Source of the DNA: Sphingobacteriales bacterium
GTDB taxonomy: Bacteria; Bacteroidota; Bacteroidia; Chitinophagales; Chitinophagaceae
Direction: 5' to 3'
Length of the DNA stretch: 41,865 nucleotides
Assembly (NCBI GenBank): GCA_900299255.1
Contig: OMJB01000124.1
Coordinates: forward strand, 1-41,865
In this document: positions 32,047 to 41,318 of the stretch, in pieces
How positions within the stretch are numbered: position 1 is the stretch's first letter
Layout of the letters: each line of letters opens with the position of its first letter
Made by a program: the position numbers and the translations under genes
Notes under the pieces: generated by a model
What the model saw: only the letters and a program-made list of their open reading frames with translations
The model's database searches: none
What the model was told of the DNA's origin: nothing

Positions 32047-34245
32047 TTGAGTACTACCGTCTATTTAATTACGCCTCCTTTTACTCAATTAAATACACCG
32101 TATCCGGCCACAGCTTATTTAAAAGGATTTTTTAATACCAGAAATATAAGCTCATTCCAGTCAGACCTGGGACTGGAAGTGATTCTTGAATTGTTTTCGA
32201 AGAAAGGGATACAGGAACTGTTCAATGCTATACCGGCAGATACCGGAGCTTACTCAGAAAATGCGCGACGCATTATAGCGTTACAGGATGATTATCTGAA
32301 TACTATTGAAAGTGTTGTCAGGTTTATGCAGGGCAGCGATCCCTCGCTGGCGCATCTGATCTGCAAACGCAATTTTCTGCCTGAGGCTTCGCGTTTTCGG
32401 CAGTTGGACGACCTTGTTTGGGCTTTTGGAGCCATGGGTGTACACGATAAGGCCAAGCACCTGGCAACGCTGTACCTCGAAGATTTGTCTGACCTGATTA
32501 AAGAATGTGTTGATGAACATTTTGGGTTCAGCAGATATGCCGAACGGTTGGGTAGGTCGGCCAGCAGTTTTGATGAGTTGCATCAGGCACTGAGCCTTAA
32601 GTATACATTTATTGACAGGATATTGATAGGCATACTGGAGCGGCAGGTTACTCGGTTGAATCCCGAGCTTGTCGCTGTTTCGGTTCCGTTTCCAGGCAAT
32701 CTGTATGCGGCATTCAGATGTGCGCAGTGGTTCAAAAAGAATGCACCAAGCATAAAAGTGGCAATGGGCGGCGGCTTCGCCAATACCGAACTGCGTTCAC
32801 TGAAGGATGTCAGGGTGTTCGATTTTTTTGATTTCATTACGCTTGATGATGGCGAGGCGCCGTTGGAAAACCTCGTTAAATTCATAAATGGTACAATAAG
32901 TAAAGAAGGTCTTAAGCGGACTTTTATCGCAGAGGGGAATGAGGTAGTGTACATAGACAGTACCGCCTGCGGCGATTATAAGCAAGGGCAGGTAGGTACG
33001 CCCGACTATAGCGACCTGCTGCTGGATAAGTACATTTCAGCTATTGAAGTGATCAATCCTATGCACAGTTTATGGAGTAATGGCCGGTGGAATAAACTTA
33101 CGATGGCTCACGGCTGTTATTGGGGTAAATGTACTTTTTGCGACATCTCGCTGGATTATATAAAGCGATATGAGCCGCTCACTGCTTCTGTATTGTGCGA
33201 TAGGATTGTAGAGATCATTGCCCAAACCGGCGAAACTGGATTTCACTTTGTTGATGAGGCCGCGCCGCCAGCACTTATGAGGTCGCTGGCACTGGAGATC
33301 ATCAGGCGAAAGATTACCATCTCGTGGTGGGCCAATATTCGGTTTGAGAAGAGCTTTACAAGGGATTTCTGCCTGTTGTTGGCTGCATCCGGCTGTATCG
33401 GTGTGTCTGGTGGACTTGAAGTAGCTTCTGACAGGTTATTGGAACTAATTCAGAAGGGTATAACTGTGGCGCAGGTGGCCAGGGTGAACAAGCACTTTAC
33501 AGAAGCTGGAATAATGGTGCATGCCTATCTCATGTATGGCTTCCCTACTCAAACTGCACAGGAAACGATTGACTCATTAGAAATGGTCAGGCAGATGTTT
33601 CAGGCAGGGATACTTCAGTCGGCATTCTGGCACCGGTTTGCTATGACAGCACATAGCCCTGTAGGAATGTACCCGGATCAGTTTAAAGTAAAAAAGGAAT
33701 CAGAAGAGTTGGGGGCTTTCGCTAACAATGATATTGTTCACCTCGATCCTACAGGTGCAGATCATGAGCTGTATGCTGAAGGTTTAAGGAAATCGCTGCT
33801 TAATTATATGCACGGAGTAGGTTTTGATCTACCCTTGCAAAAATGGTTTGAAGATAAAATACCTAAAACAAAGATTGCGCCTGACTATATAACTTCTTTG
33901 CTCAGTGAAGCGGAATATCAGCAGGCCAGACCGGCATCAAAAGTTGTCTGGCTGGGCTGTAAGCCCGAGGTTGCAGTGGTAACCAAATCCAAAAAAGGCG
34001 AGCAGTGGGAATTGGCTTCTATTGACATTTTCAGCAAAAAGGAAACCGTGAATATCAAAACAGGAAAAGAACAAGGTATTTGGCTGGCTGGTGTGCTGGA
34101 AAAGTTGTCAGTTAATAATTCAGCCTTATGGACAATGGCTGATCTGAAAGCAGATTATGAGCAGGCAGGATTGGAAGACTTTGAGTTGTTTTGGGAGAAT
34201 AAGCCCGTGAACACATTATACAAAGCAGGATTGCTGGTAGTTTAA
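32047..34245 (+). CDS. B12-binding-type radical SAM protein with CX4CX2C cluster
   Basis: 732-aa cytoplasmic enzyme candidate. It starts like B12-binding radical SAM proteins (VYLITPPFTQLNTPYPATAYL). After an insertion of about 170-190 residues it resumes a Rossmann-like cobalamin-binding fold at about 210-290 (VSVPFPGNLYAA, VAMGGGFANTEL, LDDGEAPLENL), without a DxHxxG motif. The radical SAM cluster is C357, C362, C365 in HGCYWGKCTFC, that is CX4CX2C instead of CX3CX2C. Later SAM-barrel segments include FHFVDEAAPP and GVSGGLEVASDRLL. The frame is open from TTG 32026, but that codon overlaps the -7 element, so TTG 32047 is chosen; no upstream ATG exists. The reaction and product are unknown. 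A lipoprotein gene follows 13 bp later. Confidence 0.82.
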   Translation: MSTTVYLITPPFTQLNTPYPATAYLKGFFNTRNISSFQSDLGLEVILELFSKKGIQELFNAIPADTGAYSENARRIIALQDDYLNTIESVVRFMQGSDPSLAHLICKRNFLPEASRFRQLDDLVWAFGAMGVHDKAKHLATLYLEDLSDLIKECVDEHFGFSRYAERLGRSASSFDELHQALSLKYTFIDRILIGILERQVTRLNPELVAVSVPFPGNLYAAFRCAQWFKKNAPSIKVAMGGGFANTELRSLKDVRVFDFFDFITLDDGEAPLENLVKFINGTISKEGLKRTFIAEGNEVVYIDSTACGDYKQGQVGTPDYSDLLLDKYISAIEVINPMHSLWSNGRWNKLTMAHGCYWGKCTFCDISLDYIKRYEPLTASVLCDRIVEIIAQTGETGFHFVDEAAPPALMRSLALEIIRRKITISWWANIRFEKSFTRDFCLLLAASGCIGVSGGLEVASDRLLELIQKGITVAQVARVNKHFTEAGIMVHAYLMYGFPTQTAQETIDSLEMVRQMFQAGILQSAFWHRFAMTAHSPVGMYPDQFKVKKESEELGAFANNDIVHLDPTGADHELYAEGLRKSLLNYMHGVGFDLPLQKWFEDKIPKTKIAPDYITSLLSEAEYQQARPASKVVWLGCKPEVAVVTKSKKGEQWELASIDIFSKKETVNIKTGKEQGIWLAGVLEKLSVNNSALWTMADLKADYEQAGLEDFELFWENKPVNTLYKAGLLVV

Positions 34246-34258
34246 AAGAAAATCTGAA

Positions 34259-34726
34259 ATGACAAAAGTTGCAACTCTCTTATTATTGTGCTGCATGGCA
34301 TGCAGCGTAGTAAAGCCTGCAAAAAACAAAGCAAAACCGGAACAGGCCGCTCCGAAAACAACTGTTGCGAGAGACGGTATGTCGGCAGGGCCGGGTACAT
34401 GCATGATCAAAGGGGTAATTATGGAAATTTTACCACTTAGTAATGCGGATACAGTATCAATTTGTGGTAAAAATCCCTGCAGGGCAAAAGTAAAGGTGCT
34501 GGATGTTTATGAATGTGGTTCGGCTTTGACAGTAGCACTCTTTGCCGGTAAAACTGAAGAAATGGACTTCGCTTTTACTTTAAACAACACAACGGCATTG
34601 CTGCCGGGTTTGAAACCGGCGATGCCGGGGCTTAAAGTGGGTGACACTTTTACTGCTCTGGCCCGGCAGCGGCTGAAACCGGGGGGAGAAGGCGAATTTG
34701 TGATTTTTCATTATGACCGTCAATAA
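34259..34726 (+). CDS. Small lipoprotein co-transcribed with the radical SAM gene
   Basis: 155-aa lipoprotein candidate: MTKVATLLLLCCMAC is followed by a Lys/Pro/Ala-rich linker (residues 17-40) and a domain of about 110 residues with conserved-looking Cys residues (GTCMIKG, SICGKNPCRAKVKVLDVYECG) and an OB-like beta pattern. The gene begins 13 bp after the radical SAM stop, so it is almost surely on the same transcript. It is not a family I recognise; no link between its function and the enzyme can be read from sequence. Confidence 0.72.
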   Translation: MTKVATLLLLCCMACSVVKPAKNKAKPEQAAPKTTVARDGMSAGPGTCMIKGVIMEILPLSNADTVSICGKNPCRAKVKVLDVYECGSALTVALFAGKTEEMDFAFTLNNTTALLPGLKPAMPGLKVGDTFTALARQRLKPGGEGEFVIFHYDRQ

Positions 34727-34821
34727 GAGTTCTGTGTTCGTAGGGATGGCGCATGTTTTACTTTAATACTTGCCTTTTGAGCTAACAATTGTATCTTCAT
34801 TGCCAATAAAAAAGATTTACT

Positions 34822-37605
34822 GTGAGAAAAGTACTTGTACCACTTGTAACGCTGTTTATCTTAGCTGCGTTTTACATAATTTCCGGCCCGGCATGTGCCG
34901 TAACTGAAAAAGCGGAGCATTTGGGAGGTCTGAATGCAGTAAGCTCTGACGAAGATGCTGATGCCCGATTTAATTACGAGCTGATGCGTCTGCAGGATCC
35001 TGCAACTGGTAAGATACCATATCATATAAGGGAGAGGGAGCTGGCGTTTGCTGCCAATTTACCCAGCGACAGGTATCTGGCGTCGGCTAAAACAACTGCA
35101 CTGGGCTGGGATCCCAGAGGCCCCTGGAATGTAGGCGGAAGAACACGTGCATTGGCTATTGATGTGTCTAATGACAACAACATTCTGGCAGGCACGGTTG
35201 CCGGTGGAATGTGGCGCTCTACCGACAGAGGCAGGACGTGGCACCCAACCAAGGCTCCCAATGAATACAAAAGTGTCTCTTGTATAGTGCAGGACACAAG
35301 GCCAGGGCACACAAACGTATGGTACTACGGAACAGGCGAGGCAGAAGGTGCTTCTGCTTCAGAAACAGGTGCCTATTACTTTGGCGATGGAATCTATAAG
35401 TCTGTTGATAGTGGTAAAACCTGGAATAAGCTGGCTTCAACAGCCAGCCATTTAACTTCATTTGACCACTGGTCAGATATTGTATGGAATATAGCCATTG
35501 ATCCTTCCGACATGGCCAATGACAAGATTTATGTGGCAGCATATGGTGCCATTTATAGAAGCACTGACAGTGGGCATACCTGGGCTCCGGTGCTGGGAAC
35601 ATTGGGCACTGCACAGTATTCAGATGTTGCAGTTACGCACACTGGCGCAGTGTATGCGTCGCTCAGTAGCGACGGGCCAAACGGGGGGATTTACAGATCT
35701 GCTGATGGTGTTAGTTTTGTAAAAATCACCCCTTCCTGGTTCCCTGCTCCTATGAACCGGTATCGAATTGGTATCTGCCCAGCTGATGAGAATCAGGTGT
35801 ATTTTTTAGGGAATACGCCAGGGTACGGATATCCTGATACAAACTATGTCGGCACTGTTGAATGGAACAGTTTGTGGAAGTACTGGTATCTGTCTGGAAA
35901 TGGTGTGGGTGATACCGGTGGAAGATGGCAGGATCGGTCTTTGAATCTGCCGTCTACCGGCGGCCCGTTTGATAAGTTCATGACACAAGGTTCGTATGAT
36001 ATGGTGGTGAAGGTAAAGCCAAACGATACCAATACGGTGTTTGTGGGCGGCACGAATTTGTACAGGTCCACAACCGGGTTTGCTGATAAGTACCATACAA
36101 CATATATTGGCGGTTATAAAGAGCATGCAACATTGCCAGTGGTAGATATGTACCTCAATCACCATCCCGATCAGCATGAGCTGGTGTTCTTCCCAAGTGA
36201 CCCCAATAAGATGCTTTCGGGCAATGATGGTGGTATATTCTATACCAATGATAACACTGCATCATCAATGCTCTGGACTTCTCTGAACAATGGTTACCTG
36301 ACGAGCCTGTTTTACACTTGTGCAATTGATCACGCGGCAACTAACGACATAATCGTAGGCGGTGCGCAGGATAACGGAAGCTGGTTCACTAATTCACAGA
36401 ACCTTACTCAGCCTTGGGAGTCGCCTAGGGGCGGTGATGGTTCTTATTGTGCTATAGCAGATAATGGTGCTGCGTACTACTTCAGCATTCAGCAGGGCAG
36501 AATCATGAAAGCTAAACTGACGCCATCGGGCAGGGTAGATAGTTTTGCGCGTATTGACCCTATCGGAGGGCGCAATTACCAGTTCATTAACCCTTTTGTT
36601 ATTGATCCGAACAATAATAACATTATGTATGTAGCCGCCGGTAGGCTGCTGTGGAGAAACAGTGATCTTTCTGTTATACCCTACAGGTCAAACTGGGATT
36701 CTATTTCAACCAACTGGTTTAAAATTCCTGATTCTATTTCAACCGGAGGAGGCAATATCACAGCAATTACTGTTTCTAAGAAGCCGGCCAACCGTGTTTA
36801 TATAGGCACAAACAGCCACAGGGTGCTGCGCATAGACAGTGCAAATGTGGGTGTGCCTCATTTCAGAAACATTACTTCGTCATTGTTCCCGACTAGTGGC
36901 AATGTTAGCTGTGTAGCGGTAGATCCGGAAAATGCTGATAATGTCATTGTTACATTTTCAAACTACAATGTGTATAGCATATTTTATTCTTCTGATGGTG
37001 GTACTACCTTCGGTAAAATTGGTGGTAATCTGGAAGAGAACAATTTGACCGGCGGCGGCGACGGGCCTTCGCTCAGGTGGGCAAGTATTATTCCGGTTGC
37101 TGATGGACATGTTTATCTAGTTGGTACAAGCGTTGGCCTGTTTGCCACTACCCAGCTGAAAGATACAAGTACTGTATGGGTACAGCAGGGGGCAAACACT
37201 ATCGGTGCAAGTGTTGTGGATATGATAGATTTCAGAACCAATGATGGCCTGGTGGTAGTGGCAACACATTCGGGCGGTATATTTTCTTCGCATGTAACGC
37301 ACGTAGGTAGTATAACTTCTGTACCAACTGCTCCTTCGGCTGCCCCAGACTTTATGTTTACCAACTACCCCAATCCATTTACCGGTGAAACAACAATTCA
37401 GTTCAATCTTCCGGAGAACAGTTTTGTTTCGTTGATGATCTATGATGGTGCCGGTCGTTTGGTGCGCACAGTGGCAAATGAGCAGATGAATGCAGGTGAT
37501 CACAAATACCTTTTTGCAACGAATAATCTTGCGCCCGGTATTTACTATTGTAATATAAAAGCAGGTGGCAGGTTTGAAACCAGGAAAATTGAAATACTGA
37601 GATAG
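34822..37605 (+). CDS. BNR/VPS10-type propeller protein with T9SS tail
   Basis: 927-aa secreted protein starting at a GTG (34822), as no ATG lies between the signal-sequence codons and the upstream stop. A hydrophobic N-terminal segment (VLVPLVTLFILAAFYIISG) is followed by a long beta-propeller region with BNR/Asp-box motifs: STDRGRTW, SVDSGKTW, STDSGHTW, SSDGGTTF. Sortilin/sialidase-type repeats like these are found in WD40/YVTN-like glycosidases and adhesins, but no catalytic residues are recognised. The T9SS sorting tail runs from about residue 846 (NYPNPFTGE) to KIEILR. It ends just before a strong terminator. Function: likely surface binding or glycan-associated; unproven. Confidence 0.88.
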   Translation: MRKVLVPLVTLFILAAFYIISGPACAVTEKAEHLGGLNAVSSDEDADARFNYELMRLQDPATGKIPYHIRERELAFAANLPSDRYLASAKTTALGWDPRGPWNVGGRTRALAIDVSNDNNILAGTVAGGMWRSTDRGRTWHPTKAPNEYKSVSCIVQDTRPGHTNVWYYGTGEAEGASASETGAYYFGDGIYKSVDSGKTWNKLASTASHLTSFDHWSDIVWNIAIDPSDMANDKIYVAAYGAIYRSTDSGHTWAPVLGTLGTAQYSDVAVTHTGAVYASLSSDGPNGGIYRSADGVSFVKITPSWFPAPMNRYRIGICPADENQVYFLGNTPGYGYPDTNYVGTVEWNSLWKYWYLSGNGVGDTGGRWQDRSLNLPSTGGPFDKFMTQGSYDMVVKVKPNDTNTVFVGGTNLYRSTTGFADKYHTTYIGGYKEHATLPVVDMYLNHHPDQHELVFFPSDPNKMLSGNDGGIFYTNDNTASSMLWTSLNNGYLTSLFYTCAIDHAATNDIIVGGAQDNGSWFTNSQNLTQPWESPRGGDGSYCAIADNGAAYYFSIQQGRIMKAKLTPSGRVDSFARIDPIGGRNYQFINPFVIDPNNNNIMYVAAGRLLWRNSDLSVIPYRSNWDSISTNWFKIPDSISTGGGNITAITVSKKPANRVYIGTNSHRVLRIDSANVGVPHFRNITSSLFPTSGNVSCVAVDPENADNVIVTFSNYNVYSIFYSSDGGTTFGKIGGNLEENNLTGGGDGPSLRWASIIPVADGHVYLVGTSVGLFATTQLKDTSTVWVQQGANTIGASVVDMIDFRTNDGLVVVATHSGGIFSSHVTHVGSITSVPTAPSAAPDFMFTNYPNPFTGETTIQFNLPENSFVSLMIYDGAGRLVRTVANEQMNAGDHKYLFATNNLAPGIYYCNIKAGGRFETRKIEILR

Positions 37606-37627
37606 AATTGCCGTTTGTTAGACTATA

Positions 37628-37662
37628 CAACAATGCCCTCACGAAGCGTGAGGGCATTGTTG
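37628..37662. terminator. Bidirectional terminator between convergent genes
   Basis: Perfect 16-bp stem (CAACAATGCCCTCACG with its complement) around AAG, placed between the BNR protein (plus) and the methyltransferase (minus), whose stop codon starts 2 bp beyond. The tails are only moderately T-rich. Confidence 0.8.
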
Positions 37663-37663
37663 C

Positions 37664-38506
37664 TTATACATAGTTTTTCGGTTTTTTAGCCTCTATATAC
37701 GCCATTGGTACTGTAAGCAACAGAGATCCGTTAATTGATGCTAGTTTATTCAGATTGTCTTCAAGCGCTGGGAAAAATGTGTCTATCTGACCTTCCGGTA
37801 CAAGCGCTTTCCACGAGGCCAGCCACCCTAGTTTGATAAAACTGTGATTTAAAAAGGCAGATCCGTCCACAAAGTTCATTTTGAATTCATCTATGTGGTG
37901 TTCAACAGATGCAAAACCTGCGTTCGTGAAAAGCTGAGAAATAGATTCTGTTGTACCGCGGTGCTCCTGATGCAGTTTTAGTTCATCAATCAATGCGTTG
38001 TTGCCAGTTTCTATCAATGTGTTTGCAAATACATCGTAAAATTCCTGCCAGTGCCCGTTCAGATTGGTGGTAAGCGCAAGCTGGCCACCTGGTTTTAATA
38101 CTCTGAAACACTCACCAAATACTATTGCCGGATCCTCGAAATTGTTAATGCCCAGATTAGACACAATAAAATCAAGGCTGTTGTCGCCAAATGGTATGCT
38201 TTCAGCACTGCCTTCAATAATAGTTGCATTTGTTATGCCATAGTTGCTGATTTTCTCATTGGCCCGCTTGTTCGCATTTATCCATGGATCAAGCCCATAA
38301 CAGGTGCATGTCTTGCCCAGTCGCTGCGCCAGTTCTAGCAGCGGAAACCCGGCTCTGGAACCAATGTCGAGTACCATTAGGTTAGGTGCAGGTTTCAGGT
38401 GTTTAAGCAGTAACAACCCAAAGGCGGCACTCCAGAGTGGCGTTTCATCAAAAGTGCTGATAAAGCTTTCCGTATCTTCAAATCTATAGTTCAGGTAATC
38501 GTGCAT
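37664..38506 (-). CDS. Class I SAM-dependent methyltransferase
   Basis: 280-aa cytoplasmic methyltransferase with a Rossmann-like fold. Motif I is VLDIGSRAGF at residues 45-54 (binding S-adenosylmethionine); motif II acidic loop YGLDPWIN near 70; motif IV-type VSNLGINNF near 117; and FRVLKPGGQLAL near 134, the typical post-motif III segment. The substrate is unknown; the UbiE/Methyltransf_11 group is the nearest fit. It is a single gene, convergent with the BNR protein gene and divergent from the UPF0173 gene (222 bp between them). Confidence 0.87.
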   Translation of the reverse strand: MHDYLNYRFEDTESFISTFDETPLWSAAFGLLLLKHLKPAPNLMVLDIGSRAGFPLLELAQRLGKTCTCYGLDPWINANKRANEKISNYGITNATIIEGSAESIPFGDNSLDFIVSNLGINNFEDPAIVFGECFRVLKPGGQLALTTNLNGHWQEFYDVFANTLIETGNNALIDELKLHQEHRGTTESISQLFTNAGFASVEHHIDEFKMNFVDGSAFLNHSFIKLGWLASWKALVPEGQIDTFFPALEDNLNKLASINGSLLLTVPMAYIEAKKPKNYV

Positions 38507-38672
38507 TTTTAATTTTTAGGGCATCAGCAAAATACGTAAAATAACAATATGGATTTAATTGTAAGTGGCTCACAAATTCAGTTTTGCCGCACTATATTGG
38601 TCCGGAATCACGAGTGTAAGGCAGTTAACATAGTTTTCGCCACTAATGCGCCCAAATTGCACACGTTTTTAA

Positions 38673-38702
38673 TTTTTTATGCTCTATTAATAACTAAATT
38701 TG
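38673..38702 (+). promoter_or_regulatory. Candidate promoter of the UPF0173 hydrolase
   Basis: TAAATTTG (38695-38702) matches the -7 consensus exactly, with a TTTT at 38673-38676 18 nt upstream as a weak -33 box. The ATG is 26 bp downstream. Confidence 0.55.
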
Positions 38703-38728
38703 CGGTTGGTAAAAGTCAAACTTAAATT

Positions 38729-39409
38729 ATGAAATTTACATACTTCGGTCATTCCTGCTTCTCTGTTGAGATTAAAGGCAAAAAGATTTTATTTGATCCG
38801 TTTATTTCGGGAAATGAACTTGCAAAAGGAAAGGTAGAAATTGACGCAATTCAGGCAGATTACATCTTGGTTTCCCATGGCCACGCAGATCATGTTGCTG
38901 ATCTGGCAGCAATTGCAAAAAGAACCGGGGCCAAAGTTATCGGAGCCTATGAAGTAGTAAGCTGGGCGCAAAAAAACGGAGCAGAGAATATCCATCCAAT
39001 GAATTTCGGTTCGGCTTCATTTGAATTCGGTAAGGTGTGGTTTTTGCCTGCATCACATAGCAGTAGCATGCCTGATGGCAGTTATGGAGGTAATCCGGGC
39101 GGTTTTCTGGTAAAAAGTGACGAAGGAACCTTTTACTACAGTGGTGACACCTGCGTTATGATGGATATGAAACTTGTTCCTATGTATGCGAAACTTGATT
39201 TTGCCATAATGCCGGTTGGAGGAAATTTTGCAATGGATGCAGCAGATGCAGTGATGGCTGCTGATTTCATAGCATGTAACAGGGTGGTAGGAGTTCATTT
39301 TGATACTTTTGGATACATCAAAATCGACCATGAGTGGGCAAAGAAAAAATTCTCAGATGCAGGTAAAGAGTTAATATTGCCAATGATCGGAGAATCGATT
39401 ACCTTGTAA
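38729..39409 (+). CDS. Metal-dependent hydrolase, UPF0173 / metallo-beta-lactamase fold
   Basis: 226-aa hydrolase-type protein. The metallo-beta-lactamase motif HGHADH is at residues 50-55 (ligands H50, H52, D54, H55). YSGDTCVM near 138 supplies a further Asp, and GVHFDTFGYIKIDH near the C-terminus completes the UPF0173 pattern. The start MKFTYFGHSCFSVE is the family's typical opening. The reaction is unknown; relatives include YtkL-like proteins. It is transcribed toward parA with a 71-bp gap. Confidence 0.92.
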   Translation: MKFTYFGHSCFSVEIKGKKILFDPFISGNELAKGKVEIDAIQADYILVSHGHADHVADLAAIAKRTGAKVIGAYEVVSWAQKNGAENIHPMNFGSASFEFGKVWFLPASHSSSMPDGSYGGNPGGFLVKSDEGTFYYSGDTCVMMDMKLVPMYAKLDFAIMPVGGNFAMDAADAVMAADFIACNRVVGVHFDTFGYIKIDHEWAKKKFSDAGKELILPMIGESITL

Positions 39410-39480
39410 TCAGTTTGAATACGGAATAATTTTAATTACTAATATAATACTAGGTCCGTAGTGGCGGACAACGGGTGAAT

Positions 39481-40305
39481 ATGGCCAAAGTAATAGCGAT
39501 AGCAAATCAGAAAGGAGGGGTGGGGAAGACCACAACAGCAATTAATCTGGCGGCAAGCCTTGCTGTACTGGATTACAAAACACTGCTTGTTGATGCAGAC
39601 CCTCAGGCAAATAGTACCACAGGCAATGGCTTCGACCTGAAGAACATTCAGATAAGCCTGTATGACTGTATGGTCAACGATACGCCGGTATCGCAGGTTT
39701 TGCTGGAGACTCAAACACCTAATCTGCACTTGATACCCAGCCATCTGGATCTTGTGGGGGCAGAGATAGAACTGATTAACCACCCTAACAGGGAATTTGT
39801 ACTGCGCAAAGCACTGGAGACGGAGCTAAATAATTATGATTTCATCATCATAGACTGCTCACCTTCACTTGGGTTAATAACAGTGAATGCGCTTGCTGTA
39901 GCTGATAGTGTGGTGATTCCTGTACAGTGTGAGTACTTCGCATTGGAGGGCCTTGGTAAACTGCTCATTACAATTAAGATCGTACAAACCAGGATCAACG
40001 CAAATCTGAAGATAGAAGGTATACTGATGACGATGTATGATGGCCGGCTGCGCCTATCTAATCAGGTTGTTGAAGAGATTAAAAACCATTTCGGTGACCT
40101 GGTTTTCAATACCATTCTGCACAGGAATACAAGGCTGGGAGAGGCACCTAGCTTTGGTATGCCGGCTATTTTGTATGATGCAGAGAGTACGGGTGCGGTA
40201 AATTATCTGAACCTTGCGAAGGAGATTCTGCAAAAGAACAACATGACCAAAATTAAAAATGAGGATAAAATATTAGAGACAGATGAGCATGGCGCAGATC
40301 AATAA
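39481..40305 (+). CDS. parA: ParA/Soj chromosome-partitioning ATPase
   Basis: 274-aa ATPase with the deviant Walker A motif KGGVGKTT at residues 11-18 (signature Lys11), DADPQANST near 40-48 and IIDCSPSLG near 122-130 (Walker B region). Together with ParB and parS it moves newly copied origins apart. The frame is open from GTG 39475, but ATG 39481 gives MAKVIAIANQKGG, the usual start. The 3' end overlaps parB by 23 bp in a different frame, indicating coupled expression. A small hairpin (GTCCG/CGGAC, 39454-39469) lies in the leader. The chromosomal form is favoured by the core-gene neighbourhood. Confidence 0.93.
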   Translation: MAKVIAIANQKGGVGKTTTAINLAASLAVLDYKTLLVDADPQANSTTGNGFDLKNIQISLYDCMVNDTPVSQVLLETQTPNLHLIPSHLDLVGAEIELINHPNREFVLRKALETELNNYDFIIIDCSPSLGLITVNALAVADSVVIPVQCEYFALEGLGKLLITIKIVQTRINANLKIEGILMTMYDGRLRLSNQVVEEIKNHFGDLVFNTILHRNTRLGEAPSFGMPAILYDAESTGAVNYLNLAKEILQKNNMTKIKNEDKILETDEHGADQ

Positions 40306-41233
40306 AAAGCAGGGGCTTGGTAAAGGTATCCGGGCGCTGCTGGATACGATCGATGAAGAGATAAAAACACCCAAAGAGGGTGTGCCGGCTGTTTCTGGAC
40401 AGAATAATAATAACAGCGGCAGTACTAACAATGCTCCGGCAGTTGCCGGTACTGCACGAATCCCGCTTGATCAGATTGAGGTAAATCCCAGCCAGCCTCG
40501 TCATGATTTTGATGAGCAGGCTTTGCTGGAATTGTCTGAGAGCATAAGATTACACGATATTATACAGCCTGTATCAGTAGTAAAATTATCTGCTGACAGG
40601 TATCAGCTTATTTCAGGAGAGCGCCGACTGAGAGCCTCTAAAATGGCCGGATTGAAGGATATTCCCGCCTATGTGCGCACGGCCGACGGGCAGGGGATGC
40701 TGGAAATGGCACTGCTGGAAAATTTACAAAGGGAGAACCTCAATGCGATTGAAATAGCGTTGAGTTACCGGCAGTTAATGGATGAATGCGGCCTTACCCA
40801 GGAGCAGGTATCAGAGCGGATGAAAAAAGAGCGCAGTACTGTAACCAATTATCTGCGTTTACTCAAATTACCTCCGGATATTCAGAAAGCAGTCAGGGAT
40901 GGTTCGCTGAGCATGGGCCATGCGCGGGCTATCATTGGCCTTGAGCATGTAGATCAGCAGTTGTACGTGTTCAGAGAAGCGGTTCACCGTGGGCTGTCTG
41001 TAAGGCAGGTAGAGCAGTTGGTAAAGGATATGGCCGCTGAAAAACCTCAAGCGGCCGGTAAGCCGGCCAGTGTTAAGCTGCCCCCTGCATACAAGCGAAT
41101 TGAGGATAACATGGCATCGCATTTTTCAACCAAGGTAAAGCTTGACCGTAAAAAATCTGGTAAGGGAAGCATACTTATAGAGTTTTACTCTGATGACGAC
41201 TTGGAGCGTATCATGGATATGATGAAACTCTGA
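40283..41233 (+). CDS. parB: ParB/Spo0J chromosome-partitioning protein
   Basis: 316-aa parS-binding CTPase. A short N-terminal ParA-activating segment (KKQGLGKGIRALL) is followed, after a linker, by the ParB/Srx-type domain: QIEVNPSQPRHDFDE, SGERRLRASKMAGL (residues about 113-126, CTP-binding box) and LLENLQRENLNAIE. An HTH at about 170-200 (TQEQVSERMKKERSTVTNYLRLL) is followed by the dimerisation C-terminus. ATG 40289 (MAQINKK) is an equal alternative to 40283. It overlaps parA by 23 bp. No perfect parS 16-mer (TGTTTCACGTGAAACA type) was noticed in the window. Confidence 0.93.
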   Translation: MSMAQINKKQGLGKGIRALLDTIDEEIKTPKEGVPAVSGQNNNNSGSTNNAPAVAGTARIPLDQIEVNPSQPRHDFDEQALLELSESIRLHDIIQPVSVVKLSADRYQLISGERRLRASKMAGLKDIPAYVRTADGQGMLEMALLENLQRENLNAIEIALSYRQLMDECGLTQEQVSERMKKERSTVTNYLRLLKLPPDIQKAVRDGSLSMGHARAIIGLEHVDQQLYVFREAVHRGLSVRQVEQLVKDMAAEKPQAAGKPASVKLPPAYKRIEDNMASHFSTKVKLDRKKSGKGSILIEFYSDDDLERIMDMMKL

Positions 41234-41270
41234 TAATTCGGCAATTAGTTAACTGGGCAATTCGATAATT
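41232..41270. repeat. Short GATAATT/GCAATT repeats after parB
   Basis: GATAATTCGGCAATT (41232-41246) is followed by GGGCAATTCGATAATT (41255-41270), sharing the GCAATT and GATAATT words in swapped order. It is a small AT-rich low-complexity patch in the intergenic space; no function is apparent. Confidence 0.35.
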
Positions 41271-41318
41271 TTATGAAGTGCGTTGCAGCATTCTGTTTTT
41301 TGCATTAGGATTTCTAGC

